The translations under genes and the position numbers were made by a program. A stretch of DNA of 64,000 nt from PMG-095 sp049324695 (GTDB lineage Bacteria > Myxococcota_A > Polyangia > Polyangiales > Polyangiaceae), in the NCBI GenBank assembly GCA_049324695.1, contig JBMOMJ010000033.1, positions 1-64,000 of the forward strand, given 5' to 3'. The notes beneath the pieces were generated by a model. The model was not told the origin of the DNA, searched no databases, and saw only the letters and a program-made list of their open reading frames with translations. Positions within the stretch are counted from its first letter, which is position 1. The number at the start of each line of letters is the position of its first letter. This document shows, in pieces, positions 17,642-26,853 of this stretch.

Positions 17642-17812
17642 GCCGACAAAGACAGGGTAGACGAGCGAAACGTGACGTCCCCCGCGTCGAGCGCTCTCGC
17701 GTCCGCGCATACCTGCTTCCGCTCGAAGTTGCGGCGCACTCAGTCACCAATCAAGCGCTGCGCTACACACTTGAACAGCACGAGATGCGTGCGAGCGAAA
17801 CAGTTGCTCTAA

Positions 17813-17871
17813 CGGTAGCCCCTCCCGGGCTCGAACCGGGACTCCATTGCTGGAAAAGGATTTTAAATCCT
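17813..17871 (-). repeat. att direct repeat (tRNA-Leu 3' fragment)
   Basis: Identical over 59 bases to 23006-23064 and covering the anticodon loop, variable arm, T arm and 3' acceptor strand of tRNA-Leu; the 5' third is missing. The sequences diverge immediately outside the repeat. Read as the distal attachment site left by integration. Confidence 0.85.
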
Positions 17872-18002
17872 GAGCAAACGACCGAGTCGGCGGCATTTGG
17901 CGGAAATTTGGGGAGAACTGGGAGCGTCACCTACTCCGAAGCGTGGCCGATTGCGACAGCCACCCTAGATTTGATGCCCGATCGCGCACCGCCGGCAATG
18001 GG

Positions 18003-19073
18003 CTATTCGTCCACTTCCCCCAACTCGCGTTCGATTTGCTCGATGCTGGGCAAGTTGGCTTCGAGGTCCTTCGGCAAGGCTTCGGCGAGCTGGTACTCGG
18101 CGACGCCCATCGGCTTGTTCGTGTCGCGCAGCGCGTACTCGGCGACGATGCGATTCTTACTCTTGCAGAGCAAGAGGCCGATAGTGGGTCCGTCTTCCGG
18201 CGCCTTCACCTGTTCGTCGACGGTGGTCAGATAGAATCCGAGTTGCCCCGTGTGCTCGGGCTTGAAACTCGAAGCCTTGAGCTCGATGACTACATAGCAG
18301 CGGAGCTTCAAGTGGTAGAAGAGGAGATCGATATAGAAGTCCTCGCCGCCGACCTCGAGATGGACCTGGCGGCCCACGAAGGCGAAGCCCGCGCCGAGCT
18401 CGAGCAGGAATCGCGTGATGTGCTGAACGAGTGCGGCTTCAATCTCGCGCTCGTTCGCCTTTGAGCCCACCGTTAGGAAATCGAAGCGGTACGGATCCTT
18501 CAGGCTCTCGCGCGCCAAGTCGGATTGCGGTTTGGGCAGACGCTGCTCGAAATTCGTGAGCGCCTGGCCCTCGCGCTCGAGCGTGCGTTGCTCGATGTGC
18601 ATGACCAGAACGTTCCGCGACCACCCGTAGTGAAGCGCGCGCGCCGCGTGGGCGAGCCGGGCCTCCGGCGTCTTCAGCTTGGTCAGCAACACCAGGTTGT
18701 GTCCCCAAGGCAATTGGCCAACAGCTTGTTGGCCAATTGTTGCCGGGTCCGGCCAAGCCTCCGCAAATGCGCGCATGTACTTCAGATTTGAGCGCGAGAA
18801 CCCCTTCATCTCGGGGAACGCGGCGCGCAGGTCGGCCGCAACTTGGTCCACGATCCCGGCGCCCCATCCGACTTGGGCCTGACGCTCGAGAATGTCGCGA
18901 CCGAGCTCCCAATAGAGCTGCAGGAGCTCCCGGTTGACCGCGAGCGCGGCGCGCTGCTGAGCGATGTGGATGCGCGACTTCAGGTCGATGAGCCACTCGG
19001 CGTAGCCGGGCGGACGCTTTGCGAGCGCGGCGGGTGGAGGCGGGCTCGGATCGTCGTCTCGGTCCTCAGCCAT
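18003..19073 (-). CDS. YhcG-type PDDEXK nuclease (DUF1016)
   Basis: 356 residues from the ATG at 19073. The N-terminal helical domain (ELLQLYWELGRDILERQ, GFSRSNLKYMRAFAEAW, LPWGHNLVLLTKL) is the DUF1016 N domain. The C-terminal half holds a PDDEXK nuclease core: FYIDLLFYHLKLRCYVVIEL followed by K, giving the D...ExK catalytic set, then TGQLGFYLTTVDEQ. The family is frequently found beside type I restriction systems, as here after hsdS. It looks intact, unlike its neighbours; its function within the restriction context is not settled. Confidence 0.85.
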   Translation of the reverse strand: MAEDRDDDPSPPPPAALAKRPPGYAEWLIDLKSRIHIAQQRAALAVNRELLQLYWELGRDILERQAQVGWGAGIVDQVAADLRAAFPEMKGFSRSNLKYMRAFAEAWPDPATIGQQAVGQLPWGHNLVLLTKLKTPEARLAHAARALHYGWSRNVLVMHIEQRTLEREGQALTNFEQRLPKPQSDLARESLKDPYRFDFLTVGSKANEREIEAALVQHITRFLLELGAGFAFVGRQVHLEVGGEDFYIDLLFYHLKLRCYVVIELKASSFKPEHTGQLGFYLTTVDEQVKAPEDGPTIGLLLCKSKNRIVAEYALRDTNKPMGVAEYQLAEALPKDLEANLPSIEQIERELGEVDE

Positions 19074-19115
19074 GGCGTCGCCGACCTGAGCGGATAACGG
19101 AGTTGGTGCTCATCT

Positions 19116-20420
19116 CTACGCCACCAGCTCTTGGACGACTGCTTCGACGAGCTTCGAAGCGCGATCTTCGGCGAGACCGAGCTTGGCTTCGAGTTCATCG
19201 CAGAGTTTCATGAGGTGCTCGACTTTCGCAACGATGCGGTGCTGCTCGAAAAGAGTCGGTATAGGAACCTTGATGCTGCAGAGGACGTCCTGACTAATCT
19301 TGAAGATGCCCGCGGTCGTCTTTGCACTAGCCTCGAGTTGCCTTCGAACGAATCTGCTCTCCCAAACGTACCATAGCCACTTCGGGTCCATTACGTCAGC
19401 TTGAAGCCGCGCACGGATCGCTGTGTCAGGGAAGGCGACGTTCTGAGGTGCGTCACCGGCCATGCAAGCGCGTCCGACAAGTCGGATCGCTCCGTTGCCG
19501 CGAACGAAAAGGATATCGCCGCGCTTCACCACATATGGCGCCGCTTCCTCTTCGGTCCAAGCTCCCAGCTTCTTCTCGCTGAAGTCAATGAACCGTCCGC
19601 GTAACGCAGAAAGGCGGAGAACCGGAAATCCTCGAGGGTCGTCGGGTACCGATCGACCGTTCGCCAACGGTTCCTGCAAGACCACCGCGAGAGGCCCGTG
19701 TACCCAACCGCGTTCTTCCACCATGTGGTTCTGCCCGCCGAGTCGATCAGCAATTGCCCGGGCAAGAAAGAGCTCGGACACCCTAGCGGCGGAACCCGGC
19801 AGCGGGGCGACCAACCGCGCTGTCGCAGCGAGTTCGAGAATCGAAGCGCGAATGTCTGCGACCTTCTCGGCGGAATCGACGGTAGTCGCGAAGTTCTCGA
19901 CCACTCGCGTCCAGGCAGTGTCGAAGTCTTCCGGCGACTCGGCGGTGGTTAGGGCATCGAGGGAGGCCTTGGTGAAGCGGGCGCTGAGGTCGCGCTTCTT
20001 GGTCTGCTTGGCTTCGAGGTCGTCGATGAGTGCGATGAGCTGGTCGACTCGGGCGACGATGCGCTTCTGCTCGGCGAGAGGTGGGATCGCCAGCGGGCTT
20101 CGTCGAACAATTCCCGAGTTGAGGTTAAGTTGCGCCAAGCCGCGAGCCTCGGATGTCAGGTAGGCCGACAAAAACCGAAGCTGCAGAAAAAAGAACCCAA
20201 TGTCGAGTTCTTCCGGGAAGTGGGGGAACGCGAGGAACCCGTCGTGTATGTACCCGTCGATGCCCATAAACATCGGGACGCCAATCGTCGCGCTGTTTGT
20301 CAGAAGAAGGGTCCCTTTCGGTACGAACACGGTGTGCTTTGCGCCTTCCGCTGTCAGAAACTCGTCCGTATCGTGAAGCGTTTGGCCATCGCCATGCTTT
20401 CGAAAGTCGGAGAAGTCACC
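19116..20420 (-). pseudogene. hsdS: type I restriction specificity subunit, N-terminally truncated
   Basis: The frame is open to about 20420; a GTG at 20330 gives 404 residues. Two target-recognition halves are visible: KGTLLLTNSATIGVP with an IPPLAEQKRIVARVDQLIAL conserved region, and a second with DILFVRGNGAIRLVGR and a terminal LFEQHRIVAKVEHLMKLCDE. The first recognition domain lacks roughly its first 100 residues. In-frame sequence upstream of the GTG (SDFRKHGDGQTLHDTDEFLT) still looks like HsdS, so the loss is a deletion joining hsdS to hsdR at about 20420, not a late start. Without hsdM the complex cannot methylate. Confidence 0.8.
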
Positions 20421-21724
20421 TTTTGGGCGACGAGCTCGGTGCGCTTCTCGAGCACGAGCGTCCGGTCAAAGTCGCGCTGGTTGTAGATGCGGTCTTCGAT
20501 TTCTTCCCCGTGCTTATCCAGCTTGCCTTTTTCTGGGCGCCAGCCAGCCAAGTCCTTGTCGAGATCGATGCGTACGACCTTGTACGGGGCGAGGAAGCCG
20601 TCATCGATGCCCTGCTTCAGCGAGTAGGTGTACACGGCTTCGCCGAAGTAATGCGTGGTCGAAACGTCTTCGGTCTCCTTGGGCGTGGCGGTGAGCCCGA
20701 TCTGCGTTGCGGACGAGAAGTATTCGAGCACCGAGCGCCAGGCTGAGTTGGCGCTGGCGCTGCCACGGTGGCACTCGTCCACGACGATGAGGTCGAAGAA
20801 GTCCGGAGAGAACTGTCTGAAGACGTCCTCGGACTCGTCCGTCCCTGAAATGGCCTGGTAAAGCGCCAGATAGATTTCGTAGGATTTGTTGACCTGCTTG
20901 GTTCGCACGTCGATCGCGAGGTCGATCTCAGTTGTGGGGCGGCGGGTGGGCGTGGTCTCGATGCTTTTCGAGCGCGTGCTCAGCTTCGCCATCGCCCCCT
21001 TGAAGGGCCGAAAATCGTTGGTCATGGTCTGGTCGACCAAGATGTTGCGATCGGCGAGGAAGAGAATTCGCTTCTTCACCCCTGCCTTCCACAAGCGCCA
21101 GATGATCTGGAACGCCGTGTACGTCTTGCCCGTGCCGGTGGCCATCACGAGCAAGATCCGGTCCTGCCCCTTGGCGACAGCTTCAACCACACGGTTGATC
21201 GCCTTCACCTGGTAGTAGCGTGGCATCTTGCCGGTCCCGTCCGAGTAGTAGTTCTGGGTGACGATCGACTCGGTCTCGGGCGTCAGTTCCTTCCATGCGC
21301 AGTAGCGCTGCCAGAGCTCCTCGGGCGACGGGAACTGATCGAGCGACAGCTGCCGTTCGACCTGCGACCCCTGTCCGGTGCGGTCGTGCAACAAGAAGCC
21401 GTCACCGTTGGAAGAGAACACGAAAGGCACGTCGAGCATGTCCGCGTAGGCGAGACCCTGCTGCATGCCATCGCCAATGCCGTGGTTGTTGTCCTTGGCT
21501 TCGACGATCGCGAGGGGGATGTTCGCGTTCGGCTTGGCGTAGAGGACGTAGTCGGCAAACTTCGCCTTCCCGCGCGAAACGAGCTTGCCCCGTACGATCA
21601 CCCGACCCTTCGTGAGGTGGACGTTCTCCCGCACCTGCACCTCGATATCCCAGCCACCCTTCGCAAGCGCCGGGGTGATGAACTTCGTGCAGATGTCCCG
21701 CTCCGAAAGTGCTTTCTTGTCCAC
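20354..21724 (-). pseudogene. hsdR: type I restriction endonuclease subunit, C-terminally truncated
   Basis: 456 codons from a GTG (VDKKALSERDICTKFITPAL). The nuclease domain shows FADYVLYAKPNANIPLAIVE with AKD. The motor has Walker A MATGTGKTYTA, DECHRGSA and LTATPKETED. HsdR-like sequence continues to ELVAQK near 20421, then enters unrelated frame (VTSPTFESMAMA) and stops. Full HsdR proteins of this type are about twice as long, so the second helicase half and coupling domain are gone. The break coincides with the beginning of hsdS-like sequence in another frame, marking a deletion that also removed hsdM. Confidence 0.85.
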
Positions 21725-21944
21725 CGGATCGAGGATGATACCTTCGGCGGCCTACGGGCGGCAACTGGCTCACACGTGTGACTACCGGATCGAAGCTCGA
21801 CCGAAGTGTTCCGCGAGAGTTCCTGTGGAAGTGTCCACTACGACGGCCAGTACGTGACGCAGCGCCTGCGCCGCGAGCTGCGCGCCATGACTCAGAGGCG
21901 GCGCGCCCATCCCCTCGCCGCCGGGCCGCGGCTTTCGCCCGTTC

Positions 21945-22950
21945 CTAAGCCCGCGGCGATGCGAGGACGGGAAAATTCTGAACGGCCCTGAGAACCTCGC
22001 GTAGGTGACCGTTGCGGATGATGAGCGGCCGGCGTGGCGTCAGAATCTTGTCGAGGTGTGGGCAGATGCAACCGTACGTCTGGCGATCACACGTTGCCAC
22101 CTCAACATACGGAAAGTGCATTACATGCATCCCGTCGAGGGCGTCGCTGCGCGATGGAATGCGGTTTCGGTTGCGGGTCCGGCAATTTGCGAGTCGTCCC
22201 GAGAGAAACAGACCCGGCGCTGAAGCATAACCCTCGCTTGCGAAGGAGTGCGCCATGAAGGTCAGGAGTTGCATGCGCTCTTGGTCATTGAGCCTCGCAT
22301 CGCCGAGGGACGTGATGAGGTCGCTCACGGGTTGCAGGCGGGTCCGCATCGAAACGCGAGTCGCATCGGAAATCCTGATTTCGCTCTTTGCTTCCCAATA
22401 CGCAAGAATCTCAGCGACGTCGGTGCCGCGCCACCCGCGAACAAGGGTAACCAGGCACTGGAGCCAAAGCTCGAATTCCGCCTTGTTGAAAGCAGCGCTT
22501 TCGCTCAAGAGTAGGTCGCGAAAATTCACGTTTGCGGTGTGAAGCGCGTCGTGTGCGGACGCCAGCTTGTGCAGTGTATGGTGCCCTTGAGGGAACATCA
22601 GGAGCTCGCGGATGTTTGCCGCAGGCGCGAGTTCGATATCTGCTTCGGGCCGTCCAAGGCTCAACTTCGGCTGGTGTGCGGACCACGACAGCGCGAAGCT
22701 CGAAGCGCTCCAGCGCGTCGGCGATGCGAATCGGCGCGTCCCGATCGGTCGCTCGCGGAATCGCGTCCTGCAGGTGTTCAAGGCTCACGACCAACAGCAT
22801 GCAACGTGTCCACATGGCCTGGACGAGGTCACGCACCAGACCTTCGTCCGCGCGACGATCTGCGATGCAGAGGATCTCTGCTGTATCGAGGTACAAGCGC
22901 GGCCAGGCGTTTGGTATCGAGACGGCGTGCGCACCTGTGCTAGTGCTCAT
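21945..22950 (-). pseudogene. PIN-like nuclease domain protein split by a frameshift
   Basis: Two frames join into one protein. The 5' frame starts at the ATG at 22950 (MSTSTGAHAVSIPNAWPRLY, then LDTAEILCIADRR) and runs to about EPW near 22670. The 3' frame continues GRPEADIELAPAANIRELLM to the stop at 21945. A hydrophobic strand ending in LDT near the N-terminus and a late HVMHFPYVEVATCDRQTYG look like the first and last acidic strands of a PIN domain. A single-base indel between about 22640 and 22690 would restore the frame. It is the first gene after the tRNA and may be a toxin-like or RNA-processing nuclease; sequencing error is not excluded. Confidence 0.65.
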
Positions 22951-23008
22951 AGCCGTTCGAACCGGTCTGTCCCGCGTGCCGTCGAGGCTCTTTGGTTGGC
23001 GTTGGCGG

Positions 23009-23091
23009 TAGCCCCTCCCGGGCTCGAACCGGGACTCCATTGCTGGAAAAGGATTTTAAATCCTCCGCGTCTGCCATTCCGCCAAGGGGCC
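23009..23091 (-). tRNA. tRNA-Leu (UAA)
   Basis: 83 bases on the minus strand. Acceptor arms GGCCCCT and AGGGGCT pair (with a terminal G-U), the D arm is TGGCGGAATGGCAGACGCG, and the anticodon loop TTTAAAA gives UAA. A long variable arm TCCAGCAATGGA is typical of class II tRNAs, and the T arm is CCCGG TTCGAGC CCGGG with discriminator A. CCA is not fully encoded. It serves as the integration site of the island to its left. Confidence 0.93.
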
Positions 23092-23692
23092 AGTCGGTAA
23101 CGTTGTGGTTGATGTCGCTCGTGGCGCGGACCCTACCTCAGCAGCGAGCGTTCGACGAGCCCCTTGCAGAAGCCGCGAAAAGCACCTGAGAACGGGCGCT
23201 CGTCCCGATAGAGGCCGGCCGGGCAAAGCTGCGTGGCAAAGCGGTGAAGGAACTGCACGTCACGTTGCGAGCGAAGCTGCGTGCGCGTGGTTGCACGCCG
23301 CGATCGCGAATTGTTTCGATGCGCTGAATGGCGCGTATGGTTGAGCGCGTGCAGTCGAGACGGACTTTCGTGCGGTCAATAAATGTCAGCGCGCGCGTTT
23401 ACATTGCTTGATTAGCAAGTGGAGGCGTGGTTATATCCATTCACGTTCTTCGTGTGCATCAGCTCCGGCCGATAGCAGCGGCGATGTGGTGCGGGTGTAG
23501 TTGTTGATGGGCATGTGCTGACGCTCGAAAGCGGTGCATGCTGGGCAGTCGTGTTTGCATGGCCGAGTCGGTTAGGTCCACCGACGCGTGAACGAGCGAA
23601 GCGCTCGGTGGTTTGTTTTCGATTGCGGGGCGAAGTGCGTGCTGGGAGCGGGTATGTGCGTATCGAAACAAACGAACGCTAGGAGGAAGCGA
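23092..23692. other. 600-base region without a supported gene
   Basis: Several short frames cross this stretch but none has a convincing ribosome-binding site or recognisable protein. The sequence is somewhat GT-rich around 23340-23560. The promoter of the following secreted-protein gene is probably here. Confidence 0.5.
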
Positions 23693-24097
23693 ATGAACAA
23701 GCGACGATTCGTGTGGGCGAGTGGGTGTGTGTTGGCGTTGTCTCTGCTAGTTGGTGGGGTCGCGTCCGCGGGCACGGTGAGCAACACGGCTGTTACGTTC
23801 TTCACGGAGACGAACGGCCAGCTTTCTGCCAGGGGAACGCTGCGAGTGGCGCGCAACAGTGCTGATTCGAATCAGCTCATCGGTTGTTCGGTTTACTCAT
23901 ATGATACGGGTAGTTACTCGACCGTGTGTTACGCCCGTGATGCGTCGGGGGCGACGCGCTCGTGTTCCACTGGCGATGCCAACATGGTTCACGTCGCACA
24001 GTCCATCAATCCAGCCAGCTACGTGTACTTCAGCATCAATCCGGATGCGTCGAGTTGTGATCGCTTGATCGTCGTGAACTATTCGAGCCATTTGTAG
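23693..24097 (+). CDS. small secreted protein, unrecognised
   Basis: 134 residues from the ATG at 23693, which is preceded by a strong AGGAGG site. A signal peptide (MNKRRFVWASGCVLALSLLV then GGVASAGT) precedes a roughly 105-residue mature part rich in Ser, Thr, Tyr and Asn. It has four Cys (CSVYSYD, VCYARD, SCSTGD, SCDRLIV) that could form two disulfides. It may be a beta-sandwich extracellular protein. It is followed 26 bases later by an anchored protein gene on the same strand. Confidence 0.7.
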   Translation: MNKRRFVWASGCVLALSLLVGGVASAGTVSNTAVTFFTETNGQLSARGTLRVARNSADSNQLIGCSVYSYDTGSYSTVCYARDASGATRSCSTGDANMVHVAQSINPASYVYFSINPDASSCDRLIVVNYSSHL

Positions 24098-24122
24098 TTT
24101 CGAACTCGAGCGGAGGTGGTGA

Positions 24123-24671
24123 ATGACTAGCAAAACAGCGGCAGTGTGCGCGCTTTGTCTGGGTGTGGGATTGGGGGTTGGGTGGTTCGCCCATCGACAA
24201 CCTGAGGCACCGATCAAGAGCCGAGCGGAAGCGCCTGCAGCGGCAGCGAAGCCGGCAGAGGCAAGTGCGCTGAATGCACAGCTCGGGGCTGGCATGGAGC
24301 GTTCGCTCGACATGGCGTTGATGCGCGGGGTGGTTCGGGAGGAAGTGCGTGCCGCGCTGGCCGACGGTACGCTGCAAGCGCCGCAAGTGAATGCAGCGCA
24401 CGCGCAGAAAGCAGCGAACGCCGAGACGGAGCTTGCAGATGCTGAAGAGGCGATGGCAGGCGCTGCGCCAACGGCTGCGTACACGCAGGCGAAGGCGCAA
24501 GTCGCAGAGGGGATCCGGCGTGGCGTTTGGACAGAACGCGAACGGCGGGAGCTTTCGTCTGCACTTGGGGAGATGAGTCCCGCCGAGCGAACGGTTGTGG
24601 TGCACGAAGTGATTCGCGCTACTAACCAGGGCAAGCTGCGTATCGACTTCGAGGGGCCGCTGTTCTTGTAG
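24123..24671 (+). CDS. N-terminally anchored protein of unknown function
   Basis: 182 residues. A single N-terminal hydrophobic segment (AAVCALCLGVGLGVGWFA) precedes an Ala/Glu-rich, mostly helical region (EAPAAAAKPAEASALNAQLG; ALADGTLQAPQVNAAHAQKA) and a conserved-looking C-terminal segment VWTERERRELSSALGEMSPA. Probably tethered to the inner membrane with a periplasmic helical domain. The GAGCGGAGGTGGTGA upstream holds the ribosome-binding site. No family recognised. Confidence 0.65.
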   Translation: MTSKTAAVCALCLGVGLGVGWFAHRQPEAPIKSRAEAPAAAAKPAEASALNAQLGAGMERSLDMALMRGVVREEVRAALADGTLQAPQVNAAHAQKAANAETELADAEEAMAGAAPTAAYTQAKAQVAEGIRRGVWTERERRELSSALGEMSPAERTVVVHEVIRATNQGKLRIDFEGPLFL

Positions 24672-24869
24672 TCGCGAACGCAGAATAGGGAGCGACGCGG
24701 CGCTTCGGGGCCGCGCCGGGAGGGGTCAGGAGGAGGGGGCTGGTTTCGCACGCCAGGGTCGGGGAAAGGTGTTTCCTCGGCCCTGGTGGAGCGAAGGCCG
24801 CAGCGCTCTCGATGCGTCTCTGCGCTGGCGCTTGCGTCGCGAGAAGGTGGCGGTGGAAACTGCCAGGTA

Positions 24870-25625
24870 ATGCCGCCGCTTCGCTTCCGGTTTGCGCCCA
24901 TCGCGCTCGCAGAGCGCGTTTGTTCGGCGCGGGCGTTGGGGCTGGGACTCGCGTTGATGTGCGGTGCGTGCACGTCTGAAGTGGAACCGATTCAGGTGGG
25001 TGAAGGCTGTCCGTCGCAACCGCTGCGGGGGCCGTTGGAGGAGGTGGCGACCGAGCCTGCTGACGCACTCATCGACGACTTCGAACGCGGCGATAATCAG
25101 TTGCCGCACTTGGGTGCTCGCGATGGAGCCTGGGTGGTGGGTTCTGACGCGACGTCGGTGGTGCTGACGGCAGAGTCGTCGTCGCAGTGTTCTGCGCGCG
25201 GGCGTGAGGCGGGCCACTTCGCTGGTCGAGATTTCACGGATTGGGGTGCGAACTGGACGGCGGTGTTTCGTATTTTCGTGAACGCTATGGCGCGGCCGTA
25301 CGATGCCTCGGCGTATGGGGGCATTTCTTTTTGGGCGGCGCTCGGGGGCGACAGCGGAGCGTCATTGACGACGCCGGTTGGCGTCACGACGATGGATACT
25401 GCGTGGAACTCTGGCATGTGCAATCGCTGCATGGACTTTCACCGAACCGAAATCGTTTTGTCGACGCGCTGGGAACGTCACGAAATTCGTTTCGATCAGC
25501 TGGCGCAAGCCGGGGTTGGCGATCCTTTGGTGCCGTTGCGGCGCGACCAGCTGGTGGGCTTGATTTTGTGGCCACCGAAGAGCGGTTTCGATATTTGGAT
25601 CGATGACGTGCGCTTCGAGCCGTAG
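24870..25625 (+). CDS. lipoprotein with CBM11-like jelly-roll domain
   Basis: About 251 residues from the ATG at 24870; the frame begins earlier and the start is uncertain. The signal ends LGLALMCGAC, a lipobox-like motif. The mature part carries LIDDFERGDNQLPHLGARDG, a DxSAYGGISFWA strand and the terminal FDIWIDDVRFEP. This pattern is shared by CBM11/CIA30-like carbohydrate-binding domains. A clear paralogue of this domain forms the C-terminal half of the protein at 34118-35170. Likely surface-exposed glycan binding. Confidence 0.7.
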   Translation: MPPLRFRFAPIALAERVCSARALGLGLALMCGACTSEVEPIQVGEGCPSQPLRGPLEEVATEPADALIDDFERGDNQLPHLGARDGAWVVGSDATSVVLTAESSSQCSARGREAGHFAGRDFTDWGANWTAVFRIFVNAMARPYDASAYGGISFWAALGGDSGASLTTPVGVTTMDTAWNSGMCNRCMDFHRTEIVLSTRWERHEIRFDQLAQAGVGDPLVPLRRDQLVGLILWPPKSGFDIWIDDVRFEP

Positions 25626-25638
25626 GGCCGTTGCGGCG

Positions 25639-26841
25639 CTAGCGCCAGGGCACTTCTGCCAAGAAGAAGGCGCCGGCGAAGAAGCGTCCCCAGCTGCCAG
25701 CTTGGTTGCCAGCGAATCTGACGTCGATGCGATCGAAAGCGACGCCGGACGTTGCGCGCGCGCCGAGCCGTAGCCAGGGTACGAGCTCGACGCCGAAGTC
25801 GGAGCGAGCGTAGGCAGCCGCGGTTGTCACACCGCTCGCGTTCTTGAAGAGCGGCGCGTTGGGGGAGGCGTCGAAGCTGAGGCGCATGGCAGCGAGCCCA
25901 GGGCCGGCATTCACGAACCAACGTCCGTTCGAGGTGCGTGTTTGAAGGAGGAAGACGGCGCCGACGAGGTACGTGCCGATGTGCGCTGTGCCTTCAGGGC
26001 CGTCGAGCGCCGCGGCACGCAGCGGTGCGCTGAGATCCAGCGCGAGGGCTACGTGATGGCTCAAGGAGCGCTCGAGTGAGATCCAAAGTTGAAGCGCGGC
26101 ATCGGAACCACCGGGGCTGTACAGCGCTCCCAGTGCTGCCTCGAGCCCTGCGCTGGGCGGCGCTACACTGGGTGCGTTCGGCGGCGCATTTGCCGGCGTG
26201 TCCGGCGTGGCTGCGGGCGTTGCTGGTGGACGCTGCGTTTCAGTCGGTTGGCTTGATTGGCCCGCTTGTGCTGGTTGCGCGCTAGGCTCTGCGGCTGCTC
26301 GTGCAAACAAGCTGGTGCGCAAGAGCTCCGCTGTTTGAAGCGCAATCAGGCTGTGATTGGGGCCACCTGGGCTTTCGTCGACGATCACCTGCCGCAAGAG
26401 CGAGCGCCCCGAGGTTTGATCTGCCATCCACACTTCCACACCCTGTCGGGTAGGCAGAATGCGAATGGCGGCTACGGCGTGGACGTCGCGCGCTGCCTGT
26501 TCCAGCGGGGTGTCATTCTTGCGGCGTTGGGTGACGAAGCCGATTGCAAGCAGCTCGGCCCGAATGCGCTCGATGAAAGGATCGTCAGGACGTTCGGAGA
26601 TGAGCAGCACGAGTTGCTGTGCTGGTTCCGAGGTGCGCGTCCCAGGTTCGGACACGCGCGTTGCGTGTTCGGCAGGGCGCGTTGCGTGTTCGGCAGGGCG
26701 CGTCGGGGCGGCCGAGGGCGGTGCGGCGGGAGCGCTTCCGACTTGCGCCAACGCGCTCGGCGTTGCGAACAGCGCGCAGAGGAGCGGCGTGGTTCTGCGT
26801 GAGCCCAGATTCGGGCACGCCCGGCGGGCGGATTGACGCAA
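25639..26841 (-). CDS. exported envelope protein, possible outer-membrane beta-barrel
   Basis: 400 residues from a TTG preceded by GAGGAG. Signal peptide (TTPLLCALFATPSALAQ), then a Pro/Ala-rich linker with two exact TRPAEHA repeats. A domain of about 120 residues follows (LVLLISERPDDPFIERIRAE through AELLRTSLFARA), then a second Pro-rich linker. The last 160 residues show alternating hydrophobic strands (LEAALGALYSPGG, HVALALDLSAPL, AHIGTYLVGAVFLLQ, WGRFFAGAFFLAEV) resembling a small barrel. It is the third gene of a sigma / FecR-TPR operon (12-base gap) and may be the output or sensor. Confidence 0.65.
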   Translation of the reverse strand: MRQSARRACPNLGSRRTTPLLCALFATPSALAQVGSAPAAPPSAAPTRPAEHATRPAEHATRVSEPGTRTSEPAQQLVLLISERPDDPFIERIRAELLAIGFVTQRRKNDTPLEQAARDVHAVAAIRILPTRQGVEVWMADQTSGRSLLRQVIVDESPGGPNHSLIALQTAELLRTSLFARAAAEPSAQPAQAGQSSQPTETQRPPATPAATPDTPANAPPNAPSVAPPSAGLEAALGALYSPGGSDAALQLWISLERSLSHHVALALDLSAPLRAAALDGPEGTAHIGTYLVGAVFLLQTRTSNGRWFVNAGPGLAAMRLSFDASPNAPLFKNASGVTTAAAYARSDFGVELVPWLRLGARATSGVAFDRIDVRFAGNQAGSWGRFFAGAFFLAEVPWR

Positions 26842-26853
26842 GCGGCGAGCTCC

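Larger units (their letters stand above)
17813..23064. mobile_element. decayed restriction/defence island integrated at tRNA-Leu
   Basis: A 59-base direct repeat bounds the segment: 17813-17871 and 23006-23064. The right copy is the 3' part of an intact tRNA-Leu(UAA) gene on the minus strand; the left copy is that 3' part alone in the same orientation. This is the usual outcome of tyrosine-recombinase integration into a tRNA 3' end. Inside lie a YhcG-type nuclease gene, remnants of hsdS and hsdR, and a frameshifted PIN-like gene, all on the minus strand. No integrase is present, so the element looks immobile. Confidence 0.8.

Noticed and set aside
17814..17871. Second functional tRNA-Leu gene
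   Set aside because: The D arm and 5' acceptor strand are missing; it is only the 3' fragment left as an attachment site.
24690..24715. Terminator after the anchored protein gene
   Set aside because: A GC hairpin (CGCGGC/GCCGCG) is present but has no T run, so the evidence is too weak to list.
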